DNA of 64,000 nt, from assembly GCF_020179475.1 (NCBI RefSeq), contig NZ_JAILXZ010000002.1, forward strand, positions 124,001 to 188,000, in the 5' to 3' direction. The stretch is from Novosphingobium huizhouense (GTDB lineage: Bacteria > Pseudomonadota > Alphaproteobacteria > Sphingomonadales > Sphingomonadaceae). Position numbers and translations under genes: made by a program. Of the stretch, positions 25,947-35,092 are shown one piece after another. Numbering within the stretch: position 1 is the stretch's first letter; each line of letters opens with the position of its first letter. Under the pieces are notes generated by a model that saw only the letters and a program-made list of their open reading frames with translations, ran no database searches and was not told the origin of the DNA.

Positions 25947-27185
25947 ATGACCTTGACGACCGCCGCGCTCGCCGGCGTGCGCGTGCTCGACCTCTCGCGC
26001 GTGCTCGCGGGGCCGTGGGCGACGCAAGTGCTCGCCGACCTCGGCGCCGACGTGCTCAAGGTCGAGCACCCCGGGCGGGGCGACGACACGCGCGCGTGGG
26101 GTCCGCCGTTCCTGGCCTTGCCCGATGGCGGCGAAGATCGCGAGATCAGCGCCTATTACGTCAGCTGCAATCGCAACAAGCGTTCGCTGGCGATCGACAT
26201 CGCAAGGCCCGAGGGCGCCGAGCTCGTCCGCCGCCTCGCGGCAGAAGCCGACGTCTTCGTCGAGAATTTCAAGGTCGGCGGCCTTGCCCGCTACGGGCTG
26301 GACTACGCCACGCTGCGCAGCCTCAACTCGCGGCTCGTCTATTGCTCGATCACCGGCTTCGGCCAGACCGGGCCTTATGCCGACCGACCGGGCTACGACT
26401 TCGTCGCGCAGGGCATGGGCGGGTTCATGTCGGTCACGGGCGAGGAAGGCGGGGGCCCGCTGCGGGCGGGGGTGGCGATGGCCGACCTGTCCACCGGCAT
26501 GTATGCCGCGGTTTCGATCCTTGCAGGCTTGCGCCATGCCGAACGGACGGGCGAAGGGCAGCACATCGACCTGTCGCTGCTCGACACCCAGATCGCGATG
26601 ATGGCCAACCAGGGATCGTCGTGGCTGGTCGGCGGGATCAATCCCGGCCGCCTCGGCAATCGCCATCCGACCGTCGTTCCCTATCGCACGTTCCGCGTGG
26701 CCGACGGCGAAATCATCATCGCGGTGGGCAACGACAGCCAGTTCCGCGCGCTGTGCGGGCTGCTCGGGTGCCCCGAGGTCGGGACGGACCCGCGCTTCGC
26801 CACCGCCGCCGCGCGACAGATCAACCGCGATGCGATCGAGGCGCTGGTCCAGGACAAGGTCGCCGGCGAAACGGGTCTTGCGCTGATCGACCGGCTCGTC
26901 GCCGCGAACGTGCCTGCCGGTCCGGTCAACTCGCTGCGCGATGTTTTCGCCGATCCGTTCGTGGAGGCGCGCGACACGGTGCAGGCGTTCACCCGCGAGG
27001 ACGGCGCCAGCGTGCCGACAGTGGCGTTCCCGGCCAAGTTGTCGAAGACCCCAGCGACCTATCGCAGCCCCCCGCCGCGCGTCGGGGAGCAGACCCGCGA
27101 TGGCATCAGGAGCTGGCTCTCGCTATCCGACGATGCGCTCGATGCGCTCGCCGCGAGCGGGGCGATCGGCGGAGGAACGAGTTGA
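25947..27185 (+). CDS. CaiB/BaiF-family (family III) CoA transferase
   Basis: The 412-residue cytoplasmic enzyme moves CoA between acyl donors and acceptors. The family features are visible: LDLSRVLAGPWATQVLADLGADVLKVE at the N-terminus, CNRNKRSLAIDI, and the catalytic aspartate Asp180 in GVAMADLSTGMYA, where a mixed anhydride forms. The length is typical. It stands alone between cytochrome c and the zwf operon, so the acyl group is unknown; formyl-, succinyl- or acylcarnitine-type members are all possible. GGAG about ten bases before the ATG supports the start. Confidence 0.88.
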   Translation: MTLTTAALAGVRVLDLSRVLAGPWATQVLADLGADVLKVEHPGRGDDTRAWGPPFLALPDGGEDREISAYYVSCNRNKRSLAIDIARPEGAELVRRLAAEADVFVENFKVGGLARYGLDYATLRSLNSRLVYCSITGFGQTGPYADRPGYDFVAQGMGGFMSVTGEEGGGPLRAGVAMADLSTGMYAAVSILAGLRHAERTGEGQHIDLSLLDTQIAMMANQGSSWLVGGINPGRLGNRHPTVVPYRTFRVADGEIIIAVGNDSQFRALCGLLGCPEVGTDPRFATAAARQINRDAIEALVQDKVAGETGLALIDRLVAANVPAGPVNSLRDVFADPFVEARDTVQAFTREDGASVPTVAFPAKLSKTPATYRSPPPRVGEQTRDGIRSWLSLSDDALDALAASGAIGGGTS

Positions 27186-27221
27186 TCCGGGCGGCATTGC
27201 AGCCGCGAACATCCAGTGCAA

Positions 27222-27259
27222 AAGTATGCGCGACGGCGGCGGCGCAAGCCTGCATACTT
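27222..27259. promoter_or_regulatory. Inverted repeat upstream of zwf
   Basis: AAGTATGC (27222-27229) and GCATACTT (27252-27259) are exact inverted repeats with 22 bases between. It lies 78-116 bases before zwf and could be a distal operator or part of the promoter region; no regulator family is recognised. Confidence 0.35.
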
Positions 27260-27304
27260 ATGCGGTCTGGACCGGGGTGGATGCGGCTCTAGGGCTGCTG
27301 ACGG

Positions 27305-27326
27305 GACGCGCATCGCGATGCGTGTC
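27305..27326. promoter_or_regulatory. 22-bp palindrome beside the zwf ribosome site
   Basis: The central CGCATCGCGATGCG is perfectly self-complementary; the flanking GACG/TGTC adds four more pairs with one mismatch. It ends just before the GAGGGAG ribosome site, 11 bases ahead of the zwf ATG. A dimeric repressor bound here would block transcription or translation of the Entner-Doudoroff operon, or the RNA could fold over the ribosome site. Confidence 0.5.
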
Positions 27327-27337
27327 GAGGGAGTGCG

Positions 27338-28792
27338 ATGTCGATGGCCGAGACCAGCTGTTCCGCCCTGCTTCTGTTCGGAGCGACCGGGGATCTCTCG
27401 CGGCGGATGCTCCTGCCATCGCTCTATGCCTTGCACGAGGACGGGCTGATCGACCCGTCGCTGCGGATCGTCGGCACCGCGCGGTCGGCGCACGACGACG
27501 CCGAATTCCGCGATTTCGCCAAGTCCGCGCTCGACGAGTTCCTGCCCGACGATCGCAAGGACGAGACCAAGCTCGGCACGTTCCTGCAGCGGCTCGAATA
27601 CCAGACGCTCGATGCCTCGGACATCGACAGCTTCGGCGCCCTGGCGGACAAGATCGGCGATACCGGCTGCGGCCTGTCGATCTTCCTGTCGACCGCGCCC
27701 GCGCTGTTCGAGCCGACGATCGAGGGCCTGCGCCGCGCCGGTCTTGCCCATGGCGATACCCGGATCGGGCTCGAGAAACCGCTCGGCAACGACCTGGCTT
27801 CGAGCCGGCGCATCAACGACGCGGTCGCCGCCGCCTTCGACGAGCGGCAGATCTTCCGCATCGATCACTACCTCGGCAAGGAGACGGTGCAGAACCTGAT
27901 GGCGCTGCGCTTCGCCAACATGATGTTCGAGCCGCTGTGGAACAGCGCCGGGATCGACCATGTCCAGATCACGGTCAGCGAGACGGTCGGTCTCGAGGGG
28001 CGAAAGGGCTTCTACGACGACACCGGCGCCTTGCGCGACATGGTGCAGAACCACATGCTGCAGCTGCTCGCGCTCACCGCGATGGAGCCGCCGCGCGACT
28101 ACGACGCGACGTCGATCCGTGACGAAAAGGTCAAGGTGCTGCGGGCGCTGCGCCCGGTGAAGCCCGAGGAAATGGTGCGCGGCCAGTATCGCGCCGGCGC
28201 CGTCAAGGGCGAGGCGGTGAAGGGCTATCTCGACGATCTCGGCGCGGACTCGGACACCGAGACGTTCGTCGCGATCAAGACCCATATCGACAACTGGCGC
28301 TGGCAGGGCGTTCCCTTCTACCTGCGCCATGGCAAGCGGTTGGCCGAGCGGCGCAGCGAGATCGTCGTCGAATTCAAGCAGGTGCCGCACAACATCTTCG
28401 CCGAGCGCGGGGGCAAGCTGCGCGCCAATCGCCTGGTGATCCGCCTCCAGCCCGAGGAATACGTGCGACTGCAGGTCATGGCGAAGGAGCCCGGCCTCGA
28501 TCGCGGCGGGATCGTCCTGCGCGAGGTCAACCTCGACCTGTCGCTGACCACCGCCTTTGCCAAGGCGCGCAAGCGGATTGCCTACGAGCGCCTGCTGCTC
28601 GACCTGATCGAGGGCGAACAGACGCTGTTCGTGCGCCGCGACGAAGTGGAGGCGCAGTGGAAATGGACCGACGCGATCCGCGAGGTCTGGGCGAAGGGCG
28701 ACATGGAAGTGAAGCCCTATGCCGCAGGATCGTGGGGCCCCAACGCGGGCATCGCGCTGACCGAGCGCGACGGGAGAAGCTGGAATGACTGA
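27338..28792 (+). CDS. zwf: Glucose-6-phosphate 1-dehydrogenase
   Basis: The 484-residue enzyme oxidises glucose-6-phosphate to 6-phosphogluconolactone with NADP or NAD. The nucleotide loop is FGATGDLSRR (residues 14-23), and the active-site segment RIDHYLGKETVQN lies near residue 175. The length matches bacterial Zwf. GAGGGAG precedes the ATG. The stop lies within an 8-base overlap with pgl, so translation is coupled. It is the first gene of zwf-pgl-edd-glk, the Entner-Doudoroff entry operon used by sphingomonads, which usually lack phosphofructokinase. Confidence 0.96.
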   Translation: MSMAETSCSALLLFGATGDLSRRMLLPSLYALHEDGLIDPSLRIVGTARSAHDDAEFRDFAKSALDEFLPDDRKDETKLGTFLQRLEYQTLDASDIDSFGALADKIGDTGCGLSIFLSTAPALFEPTIEGLRRAGLAHGDTRIGLEKPLGNDLASSRRINDAVAAAFDERQIFRIDHYLGKETVQNLMALRFANMMFEPLWNSAGIDHVQITVSETVGLEGRKGFYDDTGALRDMVQNHMLQLLALTAMEPPRDYDATSIRDEKVKVLRALRPVKPEEMVRGQYRAGAVKGEAVKGYLDDLGADSDTETFVAIKTHIDNWRWQGVPFYLRHGKRLAERRSEIVVEFKQVPHNIFAERGGKLRANRLVIRLQPEEYVRLQVMAKEPGLDRGGIVLREVNLDLSLTTAFAKARKRIAYERLLLDLIEGEQTLFVRRDEVEAQWKWTDAIREVWAKGDMEVKPYAAGSWGPNAGIALTERDGRSWND

Positions 28793-29405
28793 GCCTGCGC
28801 ACGTCCGCTGGGCCGAACCCGGCGATGCGGCGGCGGTCGCTGACCGCATCGCCGCCGAGCTGGTGAAGTCGGGGGAAAAGCGGATCGCCTTCACCGGCGG
28901 CTCGACCCCGATCAAGGTGCTGGCGCTGCTCAAGGACCGTCCGCTGGACTGGAGCAAGGTGACGATCGCGCTGACCGACGACCGGCGCGTGCCCGACGAC
29001 CATCCCGCCTCGAACTTCGGCAAGATCCATGCAGCGCTTGGCCGGTCGGGCGCGAAGTTCGAGCGGCTCGAGGAGGGCATGGCGGTCGCGCCGTTCGATC
29101 TCGTCTGGCTCGGCATGGGCGAGGACGGGCATGTTGCGTCGCTGTTCCCGCACATGGTCGCGCTGGTGCGCCCGGGGCCGAGCGTGATCGCCACGACGCC
29201 GATCCCGCTCCCGCCCGAGGCGCCGTTCGAACGGCTGAGCCTCAACAAGCGGGCGTTGAAGGCGACGAAGGAGATCATCCTCGTCGTGACCGGCGCGTCG
29301 AAGAAGGCGCTGATCGAGCGCGTGCTCAAGGGTGACGACCGCTTCCCCGTCGCCGATTTCCTGCGCGGCTTCGGGCCGCCCGTCACGATCTACTGGAGCG
29401 AATGA
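28785..29405 (+). CDS. pgl: 6-Phosphogluconolactonase
   Basis: The 206-residue cytoplasmic enzyme hydrolyses 6-phosphogluconolactone to 6-phosphogluconate. The NagB-like fold is recognised by [14 protein letters not shown] near residue 35, [15 protein letters not shown] (about 66-80) and [15 protein letters not shown] (about 107-121), which hold the phosphate-binding and catalytic histidine residues. It is shorter than some homologues but complete. It starts within zwf (8-base overlap) and ends in an ATGA-type overlap with edd. Confidence 0.94.
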   Translation: MTEPAHVRWAEPGDAAAVADRIAAELVKSGEKRIAFTGGSTPIKVLALLKDRPLDWSKVTIALTDDRRVPDDHPASNFGKIHAALGRSGAKFERLEEGMAVAPFDLVWLGMGEDGHVASLFPHMVALVRPGPSVIATTPIPLPPEAPFERLSLNKRALKATKEIILVVTGASKKALIERVLKGDDRFPVADFLRGFGPPVTIYWSE

Positions 29406-31225
29406 TGGCCCTGCATCCCACGGTCGCGAAAGTCACCGATCGCATTATCGCCCGCTCGCGCGACAGCCGCGCGGCCTACCTCGACCTGATCGCGCGCCAG
29501 CGTGACGCCGGGCTCAACCGCCCGCAGCTCTCGTGCGGCAACCTCGCGCACGGCTTTGCGGCATCGGGCGAGGACAAGCCGGTGCTGCGCAGCGGAAAGG
29601 CGATGAACATCGGCATCGTCACCGCCTACAACGACATGCTTTCGGCGCACCAGCCCTATGGCCGCTACCCCGAGCAGATCAAGGTCTTCGCCCGCGAGAG
29701 GGGCGCGACCGCGCAAGTCGCCGGCGGGGTTCCGGCGATGTGCGACGGGGTGACCCAGGGGCAGGATTCGATGGAGCTGTCGCTGTTCAGCCGCGACACC
29801 ATCGCCATGGGCACGGCAGTGGCGCTGAGCCACGCCATGTTCGAGAGCGCGCTGCTGCTCGGCATCTGCGACAAGATCGTGCCGGGCCTGCTGATCGGCT
29901 CGTTGCGCTTTGGCCACCTGCCGATGATCCTGGTGCCGGCCGGCCCGATGCCCTCGGGCCTTGCCAACAAGGAGAAGGTGCGCATCCGCCAGCTCTATGC
30001 CGAGGGCAAGGTGGGGCGCGACGAACTGCTCGAGAGCGAGAGCGCGAGCTACCATTCGGCGGGGACCTGCACGTTCTACGGCACCGCCAACTCCAACCAG
30101 ATGATGATGGAGATGATGGGCCTGCACATGCCCGGCTCCAGCTTCGTGCTGCCGGGCACCAAGCTGCGCCAGGAACTGACGCGCGCCGCGGTCCACCGCG
30201 TGACCGAGATCGGTTGGGACGGCGAGGACTATCGCCCGCTCGGCCGCTGCGTCGATGAAAAGGCGATCGTCAATGCGATCGTCGGCCTGCTGGCGACCGG
30301 CGGGTCGACCAACCACGTGATCCACCTGCCGGCTATCGCCCGGGCGGCGGGCGTGCAGATCGACTGGGACGACATGGACGAACTGTCGCGCGCGGTGCCG
30401 CTGATCGCCAGCGTCTATCCCAACGGCGCGGGCGACGTGAACTACTTCCATGCGGCAGGCGGCATGCCCTACGTGATCAAGGAACTAGTCGGGGCAGGGC
30501 TCGCCCATGGCGACATCCTCACCGTCTATGGCGACGGGCTGGGCGAGGGCGCGCAGGAGCCGTTCATGGAAGGCGAGGCGCTGCGCTGGAAACCCGCGCC
30601 CGAAGCGAGCGGCGACGATACCATGCTGCGCCCAGTGTCGGCCCCGTTCCAGCCCGAAGGCGGGCTGCGCCTGCTGGGCGGCAATCTTGGTCGAGGCACG
30701 ATCAAGGTCAGCGCGGTCGAGCGCTCGCGCTGGACGATCGAGGCCCCGTGCCGCGTGTTCGCGGACCAGAACGAGGTCCTCGCCGCGTTCAAGGCCGGCG
30801 AGCTCGAACGCGATGTCGTGGTCGTGGTGCGCTTCCAGGGACCCGCCGCGAACGGCATGCCCGAATTGCACAAGCTGACGCCGCCGCTGGGCGTGCTGCA
30901 GGACCGCGGCTTCAAGGTCGCCCTCGTCACCGACGGGCGCATGTCGGGCGCATCGGGCAAGGTGCCGGCGGCGATCCACGTTTCGCCCGAAGCCAAGCTC
31001 GGCGGCCCGCTGGCAAAACTTCGCGACGGCGATGTCGTTCGCGTGTGCGCCGAAACGGGCAGGCTCGAGGCCCTCGTCGACGCCGCGCAATGGGAGGTGC
31101 GGGACGAGGCTGTCGCGCCGGCCGAAGCCATGGGGGTCGGCCGCGAGCTGTTCGCGCTGATGCGCCACCATTCGGATCCCGCCGAGCGCGGCGGTTCGGC
31201 CATGCTGGCTGCCGCCGGGCTGTGA
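29402..31225 (+). CDS. edd: Phosphogluconate dehydratase
   Basis: The 607-residue iron-sulfur enzyme dehydrates 6-phosphogluconate to 2-keto-3-deoxy-6-phosphogluconate. The IlvD/Edd family signatures are clear, with cysteines in [25 protein letters not shown] and [15 protein letters not shown] that would bind the cluster. The C-terminal [18 protein letters not shown] is a further signature. It starts at ATGATGG overlapping the pgl stop by four bases; either ATG could be used. The partner aldolase Eda is not in the window. Confidence 0.96.
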   Translation: MMALHPTVAKVTDRIIARSRDSRAAYLDLIARQRDAGLNRPQLSCGNLAHGFAASGEDKPVLRSGKAMNIGIVTAYNDMLSAHQPYGRYPEQIKVFARERGATAQVAGGVPAMCDGVTQGQDSMELSLFSRDTIAMGTAVALSHAMFESALLLGICDKIVPGLLIGSLRFGHLPMILVPAGPMPSGLANKEKVRIRQLYAEGKVGRDELLESESASYHSAGTCTFYGTANSNQMMMEMMGLHMPGSSFVLPGTKLRQELTRAAVHRVTEIGWDGEDYRPLGRCVDEKAIVNAIVGLLATGGSTNHVIHLPAIARAAGVQIDWDDMDELSRAVPLIASVYPNGAGDVNYFHAAGGMPYVIKELVGAGLAHGDILTVYGDGLGEGAQEPFMEGEALRWKPAPEASGDDTMLRPVSAPFQPEGGLRLLGGNLGRGTIKVSAVERSRWTIEAPCRVFADQNEVLAAFKAGELERDVVVVVRFQGPAANGMPELHKLTPPLGVLQDRGFKVALVTDGRMSGASGKVPAAIHVSPEAKLGGPLAKLRDGDVVRVCAETGRLEALVDAAQWEVRDEAVAPAEAMGVGRELFALMRHHSDPAERGGSAMLAAAGL

Positions 31226-31248
31226 CGGAAAAGCGGAGGGGCAAGACA

Positions 31249-32217
31249 ATGCAGCTGGTTGCGGTCGACATCGGCGGAACGCACGCGCGCTTCGCGCTCG
31301 CCGAAGTCGAAGCCGGGAGGGTCGTCGCGCTGGGCGAGGCGATCACGCTCAAGACCGCGGATCACGCGAGCTTCCAGCTCGCCTGGGAGGAATTCGGCCG
31401 GCAACTGGGCGCGGCGGTGCCCGATGCCGTGGCGATCGCGGTGGCAGGGCCGGTCGGCGGCGAGATCATCAAGTTCACCAACAATCCGTGGATCATCCGC
31501 CCGGCGATGATCCCCGAAAAGCTCGGCGCGAACGATTACGTCGTGGTCAACGACTTCGCCGCCGTCGCCCACGCCGTGGCGCAGGCGGGCCCCGAGCACT
31601 TCCAGCACCTCAGCGGACCCGACCAGGAACTGCCCGACAGCGGGACGATCAGCGTCGTCGGGCCCGGAACCGGGCTCGGCGTCGCGCAGCTGTGGCGCGA
31701 GGGCGGGCGCTATCGGGTGCAGCCGACCGAGGGCGGGCACATCGACTATGCGCCGCTCGACGCGATCGAGGATGCGATCCTGGCGCGCCTGCGCAAGCGC
31801 CACCGCCGCGTTTCGGCCGAGCGGGTCGTCGCGGGGCCGGGGATCGTGGATATCTACGAGACGCTCGCCGGCATCGAGGGGCAGCCCTTCACCCCGCGCG
31901 AGGACAAGGAGCTGTGGACGCTCGGCACCAGCGGCCAGGACAGCCTGGCTGCCGCCGCGGTCGATCGCTTCTGCCTCTCGCTGGGAAGCGTGGCAGGCGA
32001 TCTCGCGCTCGCGCACGGGGCCTCGGCGCTGGTCATGGCGGGAGGGCTTGGCCTCAGGATCAAGGACACGCTGCTGCGCTCGGGCTTTGCCGACCGGTTT
32101 CGCGCCAAGGGGCGATTCGAACATCTGATGGCGGCGATGCCGGTCAAGCTCATCACGCATCCGCAGCCCGGACTGTTCGGCGCTGCGGCGGCCTTCGCGC
32201 AGGCGCATCACGCCTGA
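31249..32217 (+). CDS. glk: Glucokinase
   Basis: The 322-residue cytoplasmic kinase phosphorylates glucose with ATP. Key motifs are the phosphate loop [13 protein letters not shown] (residues 4-16), NPWIIRP in the sugar site, [11 protein letters not shown] with the catalytic aspartate, GPGTGLGVA for ATP, and [11 protein letters not shown]. It follows edd after 23 bases, and GGAGGGG (31235-31241) sits at ideal spacing for the ATG. The frame is open further upstream only because it is embedded in the GC-rich edd region. It completes the zwf-pgl-edd-glk operon. Confidence 0.95.
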   Translation: MQLVAVDIGGTHARFALAEVEAGRVVALGEAITLKTADHASFQLAWEEFGRQLGAAVPDAVAIAVAGPVGGEIIKFTNNPWIIRPAMIPEKLGANDYVVVNDFAAVAHAVAQAGPEHFQHLSGPDQELPDSGTISVVGPGTGLGVAQLWREGGRYRVQPTEGGHIDYAPLDAIEDAILARLRKRHRRVSAERVVAGPGIVDIYETLAGIEGQPFTPREDKELWTLGTSGQDSLAAAAVDRFCLSLGSVAGDLALAHGASALVMAGGLGLRIKDTLLRSGFADRFRAKGRFEHLMAAMPVKLITHPQPGLFGAAAAFAQAHHA

Positions 32218-32231
32218 GCTGACGGCGCCCC

Positions 32232-32259
32232 CGCGTGCTTGAAGCTTGCCAAGCACGCG
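32232..32259 (+). terminator. Hairpin after glk
   Basis: CGCGTGCTTG (32232-32241) pairs perfectly with CAAGCACGCG (32250-32259) around an 8-base loop, 15 bases after the glk stop. No T-tract follows, so it may mark the operon's 3' end or protect it from exonucleases. Confidence 0.5.
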
Positions 32260-32313
32260 TCGGTGGCATAGCTCCTGAATTAATCACTCGGTTAAATCAG
32301 GAGAGGGTGCCCC

Positions 32314-33105
32314 ATGGAATTCGAAACCATCCGCCTCGAACGCACCGGCGCCGTGGCGAAGATCGTGCTCAATCGGCCCGAGCGGCTCAACGCCTGCCCG
32401 CCGCAGATGGCGACCGAAATCGCCGATGCCCTGACCCTGATGGGCAAGGACGTGCGTGCGCTGGTCATTACCGGCGAGGGCCGCGCATTCTGCTCGGGCG
32501 CCGATCTCGCCGCGCGGGGTGATCGTCCCTCGCCGATCACCGGCGGCGCGGGCAGCTACAAAGCGCTGACCGAGGCCTACAACCCGATGGTCGCCAAGCT
32601 TGCCAAGCTCAACGTGCCGGTCATCACTGCCGTCAACGGCCCGGCGGCGGGCGTGGGCTGCTCGATTGCGTTGGCGGGCGACTTCGTGATCGCCGGGCGC
32701 AGCGCCTACTTTCTGCAGGCCTTCGTCAACATCGGTCTCGTCCCCGATGGCGGCGCCAGCTGGATCCTGCCGCGCCTGATCGGCAAGGCCCGCGCGACCG
32801 AGATGATGATGCTGGGCGAAAAGATCGGCGCGGACAAGGCCGAGCAGTGGGGCCTGATCTACAAGGCGGTCGACGACGACAAGCTGCAGGATGAAGCGAT
32901 GGCGCTGGCCGAGCGGCTCGCGAAGGGGCCGACGGTGGCGCTGGGCCGGATGCGCCAGAACCTGCTGCGCGCGATGGAATGCGATCTTTCGGGCGCGCTG
33001 CTCGCCGAGGCGGAAGGCCAGCTCGTCGCAGGCGACAGCGAGGATTCGCGCGAAGGCGTGATGGCCTTCCTCGAGAAGCGCAAGACCAACTTCCAGGGGA
33101 AGTAG
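32314..33105 (+). CDS. Enoyl-CoA hydratase/isomerase family protein, PaaG-like
   Basis: The 263-residue crotonase-fold enzyme has the oxyanion-hole segments AFCSGADLAARG and NGPAAGVGCSIALAGD. The usual catalytic glutamates of hydratases are missing. Instead Asp145 in GLVPDGGASWILPR is retained, which is the pattern of PaaG-type isomerases acting on aromatic or enoyl-CoA intermediates. The natural substrate is therefore more likely an isomerisation of an enoyl-CoA than a plain hydration; that is inference. AGGAGAGGG precedes the ATG. No other paa or beta-oxidation genes are adjacent. Confidence 0.85.
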   Translation: MEFETIRLERTGAVAKIVLNRPERLNACPPQMATEIADALTLMGKDVRALVITGEGRAFCSGADLAARGDRPSPITGGAGSYKALTEAYNPMVAKLAKLNVPVITAVNGPAAGVGCSIALAGDFVIAGRSAYFLQAFVNIGLVPDGGASWILPRLIGKARATEMMMLGEKIGADKAEQWGLIYKAVDDDKLQDEAMALAERLAKGPTVALGRMRQNLLRAMECDLSGALLAEAEGQLVAGDSEDSREGVMAFLEKRKTNFQGK

Positions 33106-33148
33106 AAGGCGCTTGCCGCCTAGCCGGCGGGCGTGGTTTGAGGTGCGC

Positions 33149-33520
33149 ATGCACCTCGACCACGATCCCGCCGCAGCGGCCGCCGAGACGATCGGCTTCG
33201 ACGAATTCCTCAAGGTCGACATCCGCGTCGGCACGATCCTGAGGGCCGAGCCTTACCCCGAAGCGCGCAAGCCCAGTCTCAAGCTTGAGATCGATTTCGG
33301 CCCGGCAATCGGCCGCAAGAAGAGCAGCGCGCAGATTGCCGCGCTCTATGCGCCCGACAGCATCGTCGGGCGGCAGGTGGCGGCGGTGGTCAACTTCCCG
33401 CCACGCCAGATCGGCAAGTTCATGTCCGAAGTCCTCACACTCGGTTTCGCCGATGGGGAGGGGAGGGTGGTGCTGTTTTCGCCCGACGCGCCGGTGCCCA
33501 ACGGATCGCGGCTGTTCTGA
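33149..33520 (+). CDS. CsaA-like tRNA-binding-domain protein
   Basis: The 123-residue protein is a stand-alone EMAP/tRNA-binding OB-fold like CsaA, a bacterial chaperone-like protein linked to secretion. The pattern FLKVDIRVGTILRAEPYPEA, LKLEIDFG, KKSSAQIA, and RQVAAVVNFPPRQIG with a terminal PVPNGSRLF is typical. The ATG at 33149 has GAGG six bases upstream; an earlier start would add an unconserved basic stretch. It is 43 bases downstream of the PaaG-like gene and may share its transcript. The function in this organism is unknown. Confidence 0.82.
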   Translation: MHLDHDPAAAAAETIGFDEFLKVDIRVGTILRAEPYPEARKPSLKLEIDFGPAIGRKKSSAQIAALYAPDSIVGRQVAAVVNFPPRQIGKFMSEVLTLGFADGEGRVVLFSPDAPVPNGSRLF

Positions 33521-33548
33521 CCCTTGCGCCGTCGCCCTGGCCACCCAC

Positions 33549-33989
33549 ATGGAGCCCATGACGATCTGGACCATCGGTTACGAGCAGACCTCGATGCCTG
33601 CCTTCCTCGCCGCCTTGCAGGCGGCTTCGATCGAGGTCGTCGCCGATGTGCGCGCTCTGCCGTTGTCGCGCCGTCCGGGGTTTTCGAAATCGGCGCTCGC
33701 GGCAAACCTCGCCGAAGCGGGGATCGCATATCGTCACTTCAAGGCGCTCGGCACGCCGCCGGAAGGTCGCGCCGCGGCGCGTGCCGGTGATCATGCCAGG
33801 CTGGAGGGAATCTATGCCGGGCAGCTGGAGCTTCCCGAGGCGATCGCCGCCGGCGCGCAACTCGCAGATCTCGCCGCGGACAAGCGCACGGCGCTGCTAT
33901 GTTACGAGCGCGAAGCCTGCGGCTGCCACCGTACCTTGCTGCGCAAGGCCTTGCTGACCGACCACGACGCGGTCGACCTGGTCCCCTAG
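33549..33989 (+). CDS. DUF488 protein
   Basis: This protein of about 146 residues matches the DUF488 family: TIWTIGYEQT near the start, VVADVRALPLSRRPGFSKSAL, and the cysteine motif CYEREACGCHR near the end. The family has a compact alpha/beta fold with conserved Arg and Cys residues, and no proven biochemical role. Two ATGs are available: 33549 is used here, but 33558 would start at the conserved TIWTIGY and is equally likely; neither has a convincing ribosome site. Its stop TAG overlaps the aroB stop through a shared CTAG. Confidence 0.75.
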   Translation: MEPMTIWTIGYEQTSMPAFLAALQAASIEVVADVRALPLSRRPGFSKSALAANLAEAGIAYRHFKALGTPPEGRAAARAGDHARLEGIYAGQLELPEAIAAGAQLADLAADKRTALLCYEREACGCHRTLLRKALLTDHDAVDLVP

Positions 33990-35092
33990 CCGACGAGTTG
34001 CTCGTCGAGGAACGCCGCCACCTCGGCGAGATCGACGTCCTTGGCGAGGAACGTCTGGCCGATCCCCCGCATCAGCAGGAACGGCAGGGTGCCCGCGTCC
34101 ATCTTCTTGTCGTGGAGCATGTGGTCGGCAAGGCGACGCCCGTCGCATGAAAGGCCAAGCGACGCGAGCGACGACGGCAATCCGGCCGCAGCGACATGGC
34201 CTGCGACCCGCTCGGCGTCCTGCCCGGACATCAGGCCCTGCCGCACCGAAAACCTCGCTGCGAGCACCATGCCCAGCGCGACCCCTTCGCCGTGGAGGAG
34301 GCGATCGGAAAAGCCGGTTTCGGCTTCGAGGGCATGGCCGAAGGTGTGCCCGAGGTTGAGCAGCGCGCGCACGCCGGTCGTTTCCTTCTCGTCCTCGGCG
34401 ACGATCCGCGCCTTGGCCGCTACCGAACGGGCAATCGCCGTCTCGCGGGCGGCGGACTCGCCGGCAAGCAGGCGCTCGCCATTGGCCTCGCACCATTCGA
34501 AGAATGCAGGATCGTCGATCAGTCCGTACTTGATCACTTCGGCGTAGCCTGCCCGCGTGTCGCGCAAGGGAAGCGTACCGAGCGCGGCCGGATCGGCGAG
34601 GACCAGCGCAGGCTGGTGGAACGCGCCGACGAGGTTCTTCCCCATCGCGGTGTTGATCGCGGTCTTGCCACCGACGCTCGAATCGACCTGCGCGAGCAGT
34701 GTCGTCGGCATCTGGATGAAGCCGCAGCCGCGCTTGACCATCGAGGCGGCGAAGCCGGTGAGGTCGCCGATGACCCCGCCGCCCAAGGCGATGACGCAGT
34801 CCTTGCGCTCGACCTCGTGCGCGAGCAGGAAGTCGACGACTTGCGCCAGATGGTGCCACGACTTCGTCGCCTCGCCGGCAGGCAGGACCAGCCAGTGCGA
34901 GGCGATGCCGGCGGCGGCGAGCGAGGATTCGACGCTGCCGCGCCAGTTCGCCGCGACGTTTTCGTCGGTCACGACGGCGACGTGATCCTTGCGGACGAAG
35001 GGGCGGCAATGTTCGCCGGCCCGGGCGAGAATTCCCGCTGCGATCCGCACCTCGTAGGGTGCGTTCGCGATGTCCACCTTGATCACAGCCAT
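33986..35092 (-). CDS. aroB: 3-Dehydroquinate synthase
   Basis: The 368-residue enzyme makes 3-dehydroquinate from DAHP in the shikimate pathway, using NAD and a divalent metal. The nucleotide loop GGGVIGDLTGFAAS, the lysine segment MPTTLLAQVDSSVGGKTAIN, and the metal-ligand stretch LNLGHTFGHALEAE are intact. The ATG at 35092 begins inside the last codons of aroK, a 10-base overlap, so aroK-aroB form a coupled pair as in many proteobacteria. Its stop overlaps the converging DUF488 stop by four bases. Confidence 0.96.
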   Translation of the reverse strand: MAVIKVDIANAPYEVRIAAGILARAGEHCRPFVRKDHVAVVTDENVAANWRGSVESSLAAAGIASHWLVLPAGEATKSWHHLAQVVDFLLAHEVERKDCVIALGGGVIGDLTGFAASMVKRGCGFIQMPTTLLAQVDSSVGGKTAINTAMGKNLVGAFHQPALVLADPAALGTLPLRDTRAGYAEVIKYGLIDDPAFFEWCEANGERLLAGESAARETAIARSVAAKARIVAEDEKETTGVRALLNLGHTFGHALEAETGFSDRLLHGEGVALGMVLAARFSVRQGLMSGQDAERVAGHVAAAGLPSSLASLGLSCDGRRLADHMLHDKKMDAGTLPFLLMRGIGQTFLAKDVDLAEVAAFLDEQLVG

